Below, piece by piece: positions 15,240 to 22,634 of a DNA stretch of 38,608 nt. Location: assembly GCF_001280005.1 (NCBI RefSeq), contig NZ_LGDW01000474.1:1-38608 (forward strand), given 5' to 3'. Position 1 is the first letter of the stretch; the number at the start of each line of letters is the position of its first letter. The notes below the pieces were generated by a model, which made no database searches, was not told where the DNA came from, and worked only from the letters and a program-made list of their open reading frames with translations. This DNA comes from Streptomyces sp. NRRL WC-3618. Lineage in GTDB: Bacteria; Actinomycetota; Actinomycetes; Streptomycetales; Streptomycetaceae. The translations under genes and the position numbers were made by a program.

Positions 15240-16603
15240 GACTCTCCTTCCGATACTGCGGGCTGTTCCGGAGCCTGTTGTGGTGGCCTGCGCGCGCCCG
15301 GTAACCGCGCCAGCTCCGGCGACGCCGTGTCCAACGGCACCGACCAGGACCGGACCAGCCCCAACTGGACGCCCTGGCGCGGCAGTACGGCGTCCAGCAA
15401 CCAGTCGGCCGCGACCCGCACCCGGTTTCCGGGCATCGCAGCGAGGTGGTAGCCCCGGGTGACGGCGCCGGCCGGCAGCCCGGACAGCGAGACGCCGAGC
15501 GGGTTGGCGGCGGCCTTGACCCCGCCCAGGTCGACGACGAATCCCAGGTCACGGTGGCGGTAGGCGCGGCGGGAGCCCACGCCGAGCGAGGCGGCGACGT
15601 TATGGGCCGCGACCTTGCCCTGTCGCCAGGCGTGCTGGGCGGTCATCGCGGTGTACTCGCCGGGATTGTCGAGGTCGGGCACGGCGGCGGCGTCCCCGCA
15701 CGCGAACACCTCGGGGTGGCCCGGTACTTGGAGGAACGGGTCGACGATCAGCCGTCCGCGTTCCAGGGGCTCCCCGATGCTCTCGACGAGCGGATCGGGG
15801 CGCACTCCGACACACCACACCAGGGTGCGTGACTCGACGAACTCCCCGTCGGACAACAGCACTCCACCGGCCGTCGCCTCCTTCACGGAGGTGCCGGTGC
15901 GTACGTCCACGCCCCGCTGCCGCAGCACCCGGTCGGCGGTGCGCGACAGTTTCTCGTCCAGTTGGGGCAGGACGCGCGGCGCGGTGTCCAGCAGCAGCCA
16001 GCGTGGCCGCATGCCGTCACGCAGGGGCCGCTTGCGTACCAGCGCGTCGGTGAACAGCTGCCCGTGCGCGGCGACTTCGGTGCCGGTGTAGCCGGCGCCG
16101 ACCACGACGAACGTACAGCGGGCGGCACGGCTCTTGGGGTCGTCGACGGCAGCCGCCAGTTCGACCTGCCGGGTCACGTGGTCGCGCAGATACAGCGCCT
16201 CGGGCAGGCCCCGGAAGCCGTGGGCGTTCTCGGCCACGCCGGGGATGGGCAGCAGCTTGTTGACGCTGCCGACGGCGAGGACGAGGCGGTCATAGCCGAG
16301 GGTGCCGCTTTCGCCCTCGGGGTTGGTGTAGCGCACGGTGCGCGCCCCGAGGTCGATGCCGTCGGCGTCGGCCTCGCCCAGCACCAGGCGCACCTGGGGG
16401 AGGGTGCCGGGGAGGGAGACGGTGACCCGGCGGGGTTCGAGGACACCGGCGGCGACCTGGGGCAGCAGGGGCAGATACAGGAAGTGGTCGGTCGGGTTCA
16501 GCAGGGTGATGTCGGCTTTCTGCCGGCTCAGCCGGGCCAGGGTGCGGGCCGTCTGGTACCCGGCGAAGCCCGCGCCGACGATCAGGATGCGGGGTCGACT
16601 CAC
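15236..16603 (-). CDS. NAD(P)/FAD-dependent oxidoreductase, type II NADH dehydrogenase-like
   Basis: 455-residue two-dinucleotide-fold flavoprotein. FAD site: ILIVGAGFAGYQTART (6-21). NAD site: TFVVVGAGYTGTEVAA. C-terminal FAD contact: EVFACGDAAAVPDL, followed by AMTAQHAWRQGKVAAHNVAASLG, typical of NDH-2. The C-terminus has a hydrophobic stretch consistent with peripheral membrane attachment. NDH-2 passes electrons from NADH to quinone without proton pumping. GTG start at 16603 with GGAGG 7 nt upstream. First gene of the ndh-tkt-ligD operon. A TTCGTACGAA palindrome at 16647-16656 lies in its promoter region. Confidence 0.92.
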   Translation of the reverse strand: MSRPRILIVGAGFAGYQTARTLARLSRQKADITLLNPTDHFLYLPLLPQVAAGVLEPRRVTVSLPGTLPQVRLVLGEADADGIDLGARTVRYTNPEGESGTLGYDRLVLAVGSVNKLLPIPGVAENAHGFRGLPEALYLRDHVTRQVELAAAVDDPKSRAARCTFVVVGAGYTGTEVAAHGQLFTDALVRKRPLRDGMRPRWLLLDTAPRVLPQLDEKLSRTADRVLRQRGVDVRTGTSVKEATAGGVLLSDGEFVESRTLVWCVGVRPDPLVESIGEPLERGRLIVDPFLQVPGHPEVFACGDAAAVPDLDNPGEYTAMTAQHAWRQGKVAAHNVAASLGVGSRRAYRHRDLGFVVDLGGVKAAANPLGVSLSGLPAGAVTRGYHLAAMPGNRVRVAADWLLDAVLPRQGVQLGLVRSWSVPLDTASPELARLPGARRPPQQAPEQPAVSEGES

Positions 16604-16751
16604 GTTTTCGCCTCCGGCGGTGTCGCGGATGCAGAGCCTTCGGACATTCGTACGAACGCCGCCGTGGACGCTCGTCCGGAACTTTCCGCGTCCCCCTGGT
16701 CAGAACGCCCAAACGTCCCGTTCGGCAGCCACGCCCGACCCCCTCGCGCCG

Positions 16752-16775
16752 GTTTCCCCACTGCCCGCTGGGTAC
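16752..16775 (+). promoter_or_regulatory. Possible SigB-type promoter
   Basis: GTTT at 16752-16755, exactly 14 nt, then GGGTAC at 16770-16775. This is a full match to the streptomycete stress sigma consensus GNNT-N14-16-GGGTAY. Transcription would begin near 16782, followed by GGAGG at 16805-16809 and the ATG of the 21-codon ORF at 16819. The region between ndh-2 and the Holin-X gene holds no other plus-strand gene. Confidence 0.65.
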
Positions 16776-16818
16776 CCGGGACAGACCCCGACCCGCTCTT
16801 TTCCGGAGGTGCTGTCCC

Positions 16819-16884
16819 ATGCCCGAATACGGCTGCTTCGACTTCTACCGCAGGAAGGTGCTGCCTCAGCTGACGGGCCGTTGA
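16819..16884 (+). CDS. Possible 21-residue microprotein (MPEYGCFDFYRRKVLPQLTG)
   Basis: An ATG with GGAGG 9 nt upstream starts a 21-codon frame (MPEYGCFDFYRRKVLPQLTG plus Arg) that ends at TGA 16882-16884. A SigB-type promoter lies about 45 nt upstream of the ATG and a 17-bp terminator hairpin begins 20 nt after the stop, so promoter, ribosome site, ORF and terminator make a compact unit of about 165 nt. The peptide has an aromatic, Cys-containing N-terminal half and a basic second half; it has no signal peptide or membrane segment. I do not recognise a family. The same transcript could instead be a non-coding RNA. Confidence 0.5.
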   Translation: MPEYGCFDFYRRKVLPQLTGR

Positions 16885-16903
16885 GGCCGTTGTACAGGGA
16901 CGG

Positions 16904-16943
16904 GGAACGGGCCGCCGACCCGGCCAGGTCGGCGGCCCGTTCC
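16904..16943. terminator. 17-bp perfect bidirectional terminator hairpin
   Basis: 16904-16920 (GGAACGGGCCGCCGACC) pairs perfectly with 16927-16943 around a 6-nt loop, CGGCCA. It lies between the 21-codon ORF (plus) and the Holin-X gene (minus), so it can end both transcripts. Confidence 0.9.
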
Positions 16944-16962
16944 GCTCTGTTCCCCGGGGGCG

Positions 16963-17454
16963 TCACGCCCTGTGGTGCGGGCCCTCGGGATCGTTGTCGT
17001 CCGGGCTCGGCGTGACGGGCGGGGCCACGTTCGGCGCGGGTCCGCCGGGCGCCACCGGCGGGACGGGCGGAACGGGGGGCGCGCCCAGTCCGCCCAGGGG
17101 CGCCGCGACCGGCGGGTCGCCCGCCGCGCCGACGCTGCCGGCCGGGGGGTGCGTGCGCGAGGGCCCCGGGCGGGCCATGTTCCGCAGGGCGTAGGCCAGC
17201 GCACCGAGGACCGCCGCGGAGATGAGGGCGGCGGCCCACCCGGGCAGGCCCTCTGCCAGGGCGAGTCCCAGGGTGAGCGCGAGGGCCGCGCCCGCGTACA
17301 GGGCCACGGCGCCCGACATGGCGTACAGCGCGGCGGTACGGCGCTGTTTACGGGTCTGGTCACGCAGTTCGTCGCGCACGGCCTCGCGCGCCACCTGCGC
17401 AAGCTCGTCGACCAGATGCTTGTCGAGATGTTCCAGGTGATCGATGCGGTCCAT
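16963..17454 (-). CDS. Phage holin family-like membrane protein (Holin-X type)
   Basis: 163-residue membrane protein. The N-terminus is an amphipathic charged helix (DHLEHLDKHLVDELAQVAREAVRDELRDQTRKQRR). Two membrane segments follow (ALYAMSGAVALYAGAALALTLGLALA and GWAAALISAAVLGALAYAL), then a Pro/Gly/Ala-rich tail. This is the layout of the actinobacterial Holin-X/phage-holin-like family, which is chromosomal and not itself evidence of a prophage. Start: ATG at 17454 chosen over the in-frame upstream start at 17493, because a SigB-like promoter ends 9 nt before 17454, giving a leaderless or nearly leaderless message. Function unknown. Confidence 0.8.
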   Translation of the reverse strand: MDRIDHLEHLDKHLVDELAQVAREAVRDELRDQTRKQRRTAALYAMSGAVALYAGAALALTLGLALAEGLPGWAAALISAAVLGALAYALRNMARPGPSRTHPPAGSVGAAGDPPVAAPLGGLGAPPVPPVPPVAPGGPAPNVAPPVTPSPDDNDPEGPHHRA

Positions 17455-17463
17455 GGGGGCCGG

Positions 17464-17488
17464 GTACCCTCGGCCGGGTTCGCTTAAC
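17464..17488 (-). promoter_or_regulatory. Possible SigB-like promoter, near-leaderless
   Basis: On the minus strand the sequence reads GTTA, 15 nt, GGGTAC. The -10 matches the SigB consensus fully and the -35 in part. Only 9 nt separate it from the ATG at 17454. Confidence 0.4.
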
Positions 17489-17503
17489 GTCACCGGCGAG
17501 AGC

Positions 17504-18055
17504 TCAGCGTTTGACCATGTCCGAGGTGATCGCCCACCGTTCGTGGTCCCGCCAGGCGCCGTCGATGTAGAGGAAGTCCGGCGAGAAGCCCTCCAGCCGG
17601 AAGCCGGCGCGTCGGGCGAGGGCGACCGAGGCGGTGTTGCCGGGCTGCACGTTGATCTCCAGCCGGTGCAGTCGCAGCGGCGGCCCGAAGGCGTACCGCA
17701 CGACGAGTGCGAGCCCTTCGCCCATCAGTCCCCGCCCGGCCGCGTGCGCGAAGGCCCCGTACCCGAGGGCGCCGCACAGAAAGCCGCCCTGGACGATGTT
17801 GTTGATGTTGATGAACCCGGCGACGGCGCCCCCGTCGCCCTTCTCGCACACGAGGAACCCGGCCTTCGTCGGATCCTCGATCAGCCGCCCCGCGTAGGAG
17901 GCGTAGGCGTCGGGGCTGGCCGGCGGAGCCAGCCAGGGGTGGTGCAGGTCCTTGCTCTCCCGTACCCGGGCGATGAACTCATCGCCGTCCTCGTAGGTGA
18001 ACGGACGGATGCCCACGCGGGGTCCTTCGGCGAGATATCCACGGTGCTCAGACAC
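17504..18055 (-). CDS. GNAT family N-acetyltransferase (RimJ/RimL type)
   Basis: 183-residue acetyl-CoA-dependent acetyltransferase. The fold begins with GIRPFTYEDGDEFIARVRES, carries the acetyl-CoA-binding block GRGLMGEGLALVVRYAF, and ends with the RimJ/RimL-type LHRLEINVQPGNTASVALARRAGFRLEG. Members acetylate protein N-termini or small molecules; the target is unknown. GTG start at 18055 with AAGGTG about 5 nt upstream. It follows the LapA-like gene by 35 nt on the same strand, so the two are probably co-transcribed. Confidence 0.92.
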   Translation of the reverse strand: MSEHRGYLAEGPRVGIRPFTYEDGDEFIARVRESKDLHHPWLAPPASPDAYASYAGRLIEDPTKAGFLVCEKGDGGAVAGFININNIVQGGFLCGALGYGAFAHAAGRGLMGEGLALVVRYAFGPPLRLHRLEINVQPGNTASVALARRAGFRLEGFSPDFLYIDGAWRDHERWAITSDMVKR

Positions 18056-18090
18056 TCAATCACCTTACTCGCGGCACCTGTTCACCTCGT

Positions 18091-18345
18091 TCACCTCCGG
18101 CGCCGCATGAAGTAGGCCCCGCAGAGGGCACCGATGACGGCGGTGGCGAGCAGCGCTATCCACAGCGGCATGGTCACCTCGGGGATCAGCAGCCGGATCT
18201 TGGTGGCGCGGGTGTTCTCGAAGATGAAGATCAGGGCGAGCAGGGCGAGCACCCCGACGGCGACCCGGGTGGGCGTCAGCGGCCCTCGCGCACCGTCGGC
18301 CCTGCCACCGGCCTTGCCGCCGCTCTCGGAGGTCTTCGGGCTCAT
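18091..18345 (-). CDS. LapA domain-containing membrane protein (DUF1049)
   Basis: 84-residue protein with a charged Gly/Lys-rich N-terminus, then two membrane segments separated by a short loop: VAVGVLALLALIFIFENTRATKIRLLIPEVTMPLWIALLATAVIGALCGAYFM, ending in RRRR. The FIFENT...I-R-L pattern between the helices is typical of the LapA/DUF1049 family, which in E. coli associates with LPS assembly. In Gram-positives the role is unknown. 87 nt separate it from the S66 peptidase gene. Confidence 0.88.
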   Translation of the reverse strand: MSPKTSESGGKAGGRADGARGPLTPTRVAVGVLALLALIFIFENTRATKIRLLIPEVTMPLWIALLATAVIGALCGAYFMRRRR

Positions 18346-18432
18346 GAGGCCAGCATGGGCCGGTCCGGGGCTCCTCGCGCGCCCGGAGGTACGCCGGACG
18401 GGTGACGGCGCCGAAGGCCGGCCCGCACCGCG

Positions 18433-19359
18433 TCACCGCAGCGCCGGTTCCTCCAGCGTCAGCGTCCCCGCGTCCGCGTCCAGCTCGGCGGCCACCCCGA
18501 ACGGGATCGTCAGCGCCCCGTCGCAGTGCCCGAACCCGAACCCCTCCACCACCGGCACCCCGAGGCCGCCGAGCCGGTCGGCGAACACGGCACGCAGCTC
18601 CTCGTACGGGCCGCACCGCTCCCACGAGCCGAGCGCGATCCCGGCGACACCGTCGAGCAGACCGGTGCGCAGCAGCTGGGTGAGCGCCCGGTCGATCCGG
18701 TACGCGCTCTCCCCCACGTCCTCGATCATGAGCAGCCCGCCGCGCGCACCGGGCCGGGCGTGCGGGGTGCCCTGGTCGGCGGCGAGGATGGCCAGACAGC
18801 CGCCGAGGGTGACGCCCCGGGTGCGCCCGGGTACCAGCGCCGAACCGGCCGCGGCGTCGATGACCCGTACCGACTCCGGATCGAACAGCGTGGCCCGCAG
18901 ATGGTCCTGCGTCCGCGCGTCCTTGAGAAAGTCGACGGCGGACGCCATCGGCCCGTGGAGCGTGACGAGTCCGAGGCGGACCGCGAACGCCTCGTGCAGC
19001 GCGGTGACGTCGCTGTAGCCGACGAGCACCTTGGGCCCGGCCGCCCGCAGCGCCTCCCAGTCGAGCAGGTCGACCATGCGCTGCGCGCCGTAACCGCCAC
19101 GGGCGCACAGCACCGCGTCGACCGTGGGGTCGCACCAGGCGGCCTGGAAGTCGGCGGCCCGGTCGGCGTCCGTACCGGCGAGGTAGTCGAACTCCCCGTG
19201 CCGGTACAGGACATGGGGTGCGACGACGGGGTCGAGATCCCAGCCGCGCAGAATGTCGAGCCCGGCCTGCAGCCGCTCCTCGCGGACGGGCCCACTGGGT
19301 GCGACGACGGCCACCCGGGCGCCGCGCGTGAGCCTCGACGGCCTTGTCAGCGGCTTCAC
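18433..19359 (-). CDS. LD-carboxypeptidase (peptidase S66)
   Basis: 308-residue S66 serine peptidase, an enzyme that removes the terminal D-Ala from the murein tetrapeptide at an L,D bond. The catalytic residues can be placed as Ser116 (VGYSDVT), Glu213 (LMIEDVGE) and His278 (GFGFGHCD). ARGGYGAQRMVDLLD and LGGCLAILAADQGT are further family blocks. No signal peptide, so it acts in the cytoplasm. Last gene of the peptidase operon: its GTG start overlaps the S9 stop (GTGA). With an M55 D-aminopeptidase in the same operon, recycling of D-amino-acid-containing peptides is likely. Confidence 0.93.
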   Translation of the reverse strand: MKPLTRPSRLTRGARVAVVAPSGPVREERLQAGLDILRGWDLDPVVAPHVLYRHGEFDYLAGTDADRAADFQAAWCDPTVDAVLCARGGYGAQRMVDLLDWEALRAAGPKVLVGYSDVTALHEAFAVRLGLVTLHGPMASAVDFLKDARTQDHLRATLFDPESVRVIDAAAGSALVPGRTRGVTLGGCLAILAADQGTPHARPGARGGLLMIEDVGESAYRIDRALTQLLRTGLLDGVAGIALGSWERCGPYEELRAVFADRLGGLGVPVVEGFGFGHCDGALTIPFGVAAELDADAGTLTLEEPALR

Positions 19360-21326
19360 TTGACGAGCTCCAGGGTCGGGATGCCGGGCGGGGTGAGCCC
19401 GAAGACCTGTGCGTACAGGGACAGTTCGGACTCCAGCACGCGTACGGTCGTCTCCGCGCGCCGGAAGCCGTGCCCCTCACCCTCGAACGCGATGTACCGG
19501 TGTGGCACCCGCCGCCCCGTAGCCGCGAGCCGGGCGAGGAACCGGTCGCACTGCACCGGCGGGCAGATGACGTCGTCCAGCCCCTGCAAGAGCAGGAAGG
19601 GCGCGGTGATGTCTGCTGCGTGCTCGGCGGGCGAGCGTTCCAGATAGCGGCCCGGGACCTCGGCGAGCGGGCCGACCAGGGACTCCAGGTACTGCGACTC
19701 GAAGTCGTGGGTCTCCCCCGAGCCCCAACCGGCGAGGTCGAGGATCGGGTAGAGGATCGTGCCGCAGGCGTAGACGTCGGTGCCGGTGAGGGAGGCCGCC
19801 GCAGTCCAGCCGCCCGCGCTGCCGCCCCGGACGGCGAGCCGGTCACGGTCGGCGGTGCCCTCGTCGGCGAGGGCGAGCGCGACGGCCGCGCAGTCCTCGA
19901 CGTCGACGACTCCCCACTGTTCGCGCAGCCGGCCCCGGTACTCGCGCCCGTACCCGGTCGACCCGCCGTAGTTGACCTCGGCGACACCGATGCCCCGCGA
20001 CGTGAAGTAGGCGATCTCCAGGTCGAGCACGAGCGGCGCCCGCCCGGTCGGCCCCCCGTGCGCCCACACGACGTACGGGGGCAGCTCGTCGCCCGGCGCC
20101 GTGTACCCGGGGTGGTGCGGCGGATAGATGTGCGCGTGGACGTCCCGGCCCTCCGGGCCGGTGAAGGTGCGGATCTGCGGCTCGGGATAGTGCACGGGGT
20201 CGACCGGGTCGCGGTGCGCGGCGCCGATGACCCGGGCCTGTCCCGTACGGGTGTCCAGCTCGACGACCTCGTAGGCGCTGCGCGGGCTCGCCCCGACGGC
20301 GACGACCCTCTCCCCGTGCACGGCGAGGGTGGCCGCGAACTCGGTCCAGGGGCCGGCCGCGTCGACGACGTCGCCGGTCTCCGGGTCCAGTACCCCGAGC
20401 GAGGTCGCCCCGCGCCCGTGCACGACGGCGACGAGGCCGCCCTCCAGCGGTGCGAACCAGCTCTGGCCGACCTTCCACAGCGCCCCGCCGAACTCCTCCT
20501 CGCGACGACACACCGGCATGTGGTCCCGGTGCAGGTTCCACCAGCCGGAGCGGTCGCTGACGTACAGCAGCGCTCCGTCGGCCGCCCAGTCCACCTGCGG
20601 GATCGACTCGTCGGTCCCTCCGGCGACCGTGCGGGCGCCGCTCAGCGTGCCGTCGGCCGCCACCTCGGCGACCACCAGTTCGGTCCCGTCCCAGGGCATC
20701 CGCGGATGGTCCCAGGCGAGCCAGGCCGCGCGCCGCCCGTCGGGCGAGATCCGGGGTCCGGTGACGAACCGGTGCCGGTCGTCGGTGAGTTCGCGTACGG
20801 CGTCCCGGTCCTGGACGGCCGATCCGTCCAGCGGCACGGCGGCGAGCACGCGCCGCACATCCGTAGGTCCGTCGCCGGTGAACTCCTCCAGTACGCACCA
20901 GACTTCACCGAGCCCGAGCTTCAACTGCGGCTCCACCCAGCGCAGTCCACCGCCGACCGGGGACAACGGCGTGAGCGGGCGCGGTTCCTGCCCCTCCGCC
21001 AGGCAGTACAGCCGCTGGTCGGCGAAGTTGACGAACACGACCAGCGGCCCGCCGTCCCGCATGACGCCGGCCCACGGCCGGCCGCCGTACTCCATGACCC
21101 GGCTGCGCACGTTCCACGGCGCGTCCAGGACCGACTCCTGGACGCCGTCGGCGCGCCGCCGCACCAGGGTGCGCCGGCCGCCCTCGGTGGGCCGGGGCTC
21201 CGTCCACCAGACCTCGTCGCCGACGAAGCCCACGTGCTCGGGGGATCCGTCGTGCTCGGCGGCGAGTTCCGCGTCGATGGGCGAGAGCCATGAACCGTAC
21301 GGCAGTGTCTGCACTGTCTTCCCCAC
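19356..21326 (-). CDS. Prolyl oligopeptidase family serine peptidase (S9)
   Basis: 656-residue cytosolic peptidase with an N-terminal beta-propeller (residues about 10-400, with WD-like blades) and a C-terminal alpha/beta-hydrolase domain. Catalytic Ser503 is in RGGSAGGWTA, Asp584 in LQGLDDVICPP, His619 in GEGHGFR. VNYGGSTGYGREYR is the usual conserved stretch before the nucleophile. The family cleaves short peptides, often dipeptidyl or acylaminoacyl. The GTG start at 21326 is 3 nt after the M20 stop; an in-frame GTG 12 nt downstream is an alternative. It is translationally coupled in the peptidase operon. Confidence 0.92.
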   Translation of the reverse strand: MGKTVQTLPYGSWLSPIDAELAAEHDGSPEHVGFVGDEVWWTEPRPTEGGRRTLVRRRADGVQESVLDAPWNVRSRVMEYGGRPWAGVMRDGGPLVVFVNFADQRLYCLAEGQEPRPLTPLSPVGGGLRWVEPQLKLGLGEVWCVLEEFTGDGPTDVRRVLAAVPLDGSAVQDRDAVRELTDDRHRFVTGPRISPDGRRAAWLAWDHPRMPWDGTELVVAEVAADGTLSGARTVAGGTDESIPQVDWAADGALLYVSDRSGWWNLHRDHMPVCRREEEFGGALWKVGQSWFAPLEGGLVAVVHGRGATSLGVLDPETGDVVDAAGPWTEFAATLAVHGERVVAVGASPRSAYEVVELDTRTGQARVIGAAHRDPVDPVHYPEPQIRTFTGPEGRDVHAHIYPPHHPGYTAPGDELPPYVVWAHGGPTGRAPLVLDLEIAYFTSRGIGVAEVNYGGSTGYGREYRGRLREQWGVVDVEDCAAVALALADEGTADRDRLAVRGGSAGGWTAAASLTGTDVYACGTILYPILDLAGWGSGETHDFESQYLESLVGPLAEVPGRYLERSPAEHAADITAPFLLLQGLDDVICPPVQCDRFLARLAATGRRVPHRYIAFEGEGHGFRRAETTVRVLESELSLYAQVFGLTPPGIPTLELVK

Positions 21327-21329
21327 TCG

Positions 21330-22634
21330 CTAGGCCGTCCGCAGGAACCGGTCGAGTACCCGGACCCCGAAGTGCAGCGCCTCCACCGGGACGCGCTCGT
21401 CGACACCATGGAAGAGTGCCTGGTAGTCGAGGCTCTCGGGCAGCCTCAGCGGCGCGAATCCGTACCCGGTGATACCGAGCCGCGAGAACTGCTTGGCGTC
21501 GGTGCCACCGGACATGCAGTACGGCACCACGTGCCCCTCGGGCGCGAACTCCTCGACGGCGGCGCGCATCCGGGCGTACGTGGGTGAGTCCACGGGCGCC
21601 TGCAACGCCACCGAGCGATGGTGGAACTGCCACTCCACGTCGGGGCCGGTGAGTTCGTCGAGGGTGGTGCGGAACTCGTCCTCGCAGCCGTGCAGGAAGC
21701 GCCCGTCGACGTACGCGACGGCCTCCCCCGGGATCACGTTGACCTTGTAACCGGCGTTCAGCATGGTCGGGTTGGCGCTGTTGCGGACGGTCGCCTCGAC
21801 GAGCCGGGCGGCGGGTCCGAGCTTGGTGAGGAGCCCGTCGATGTCGCCCAGGTCCGGTTCGATGCCCTGGAGGGCGGCGAGTTGGGTGAGAGCGGCCTCG
21901 ACGGTCGGGGTGAGGCGCAGCGGCCACTCGTAGGCGCCGATGCGGGCGACGGCGGCGGCGAGGTGGGTGACGGCGTTGCTGTGGTTGACCTTCGAGCCGT
22001 GTCCGGCGCGGCCCCTGGCGGTCAACTTGAGCCAGGCGGTGCCGCGTTCTCCGGCGGCGATGGGGTACAGGTGGCGTCCGGAGCCGTCGTGGAAGGTGAA
22101 CGCCCCGGACTCGCCGACCCCTTCGGTGCATCCCTCGAACAGTCCGGGGTGCTCGGCGGCCAGGAACTCGGAGCCGTCCTTCGCGCTGTCCTCCTCGTCG
22201 GCGGTGAACGCGATCACGATGTCGCGCCGGGGCCGCACGCCCTCGCGGGCCCAGTCGCGGACGACGGCGAGGATCATCGCGTCCATGTTCTTCATGTCGA
22301 CGGCGCCCCGCCCCCAGACGACTCCGTCACGGATCTCCCCGGAGAAGGGGTGCACGCTCCAGTCGTCGGCCCGCGCGGGCACGACGTCGAGATGACCGTG
22401 CAGGAGCAGCGCGTCGGCGGACGGGTCGGTGCCCTCGATCCGGGCGACGACGTTGGTGCGCCCCTTGGTCCGCTCGATCAGCGTGGGTTCGAGGCCGGTC
22501 TCGGCGAGGAGCGCGGCGGCGTACTCGGCGGCCGGCCGCTCGGTGCAGTCGCCGCCACCGTGGTTGGCCGTGTCGATCCGGATGAGATCGGAGGTGAACG
22601 ACACCACCTCGTCGAGTGCCTGCTGCTCAGCCAT
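21330..22634 (-). CDS. M20/M25/M40 family metallopeptidase
   Basis: 434-residue zinc-dependent exopeptidase/deacylase. Metal ligands lie in LLLHGHLDVVPA and WGRGAVDMKNMDA, the catalytic/bridging glutamates in FTADEEDS, and the dimerisation domain starts near GRAGHGSKVNHSNAVTHLA. FRTTLDEL through YCMSGGTDAKQFSRLG is the C-terminal catalytic portion. The ATG at 22634 has GGAGG 6 nt upstream; it overlaps the M55 gene by 8 nt. M20 enzymes of this length include ArgE/DapE-like and dipeptidases; here the operon favours peptide breakdown. Confidence 0.93.
   Translation of the reverse strand: MAEQQALDEVVSFTSDLIRIDTANHGGGDCTERPAAEYAAALLAETGLEPTLIERTKGRTNVVARIEGTDPSADALLLHGHLDVVPARADDWSVHPFSGEIRDGVVWGRGAVDMKNMDAMILAVVRDWAREGVRPRRDIVIAFTADEEDSAKDGSEFLAAEHPGLFEGCTEGVGESGAFTFHDGSGRHLYPIAAGERGTAWLKLTARGRAGHGSKVNHSNAVTHLAAAVARIGAYEWPLRLTPTVEAALTQLAALQGIEPDLGDIDGLLTKLGPAARLVEATVRNSANPTMLNAGYKVNVIPGEAVAYVDGRFLHGCEDEFRTTLDELTGPDVEWQFHHRSVALQAPVDSPTYARMRAAVEEFAPEGHVVPYCMSGGTDAKQFSRLGITGYGFAPLRLPESLDYQALFHGVDERVPVEALHFGVRVLDRFLRTA

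Noticed and set aside
13440..15452. Long plus-strand frame opposite transketolase
   Set aside because: It is a shadow of the transketolase gene with no domain content. Similar shadows lie opposite the ABC-F gene (1594-3705) and the S9 peptidase (19344-21293).
16963..17454. Prophage suggested by the holin-like gene
   Set aside because: Holin-X proteins are ordinary chromosomal genes in actinobacteria; no integrase, structural phage gene or attachment site is nearby.
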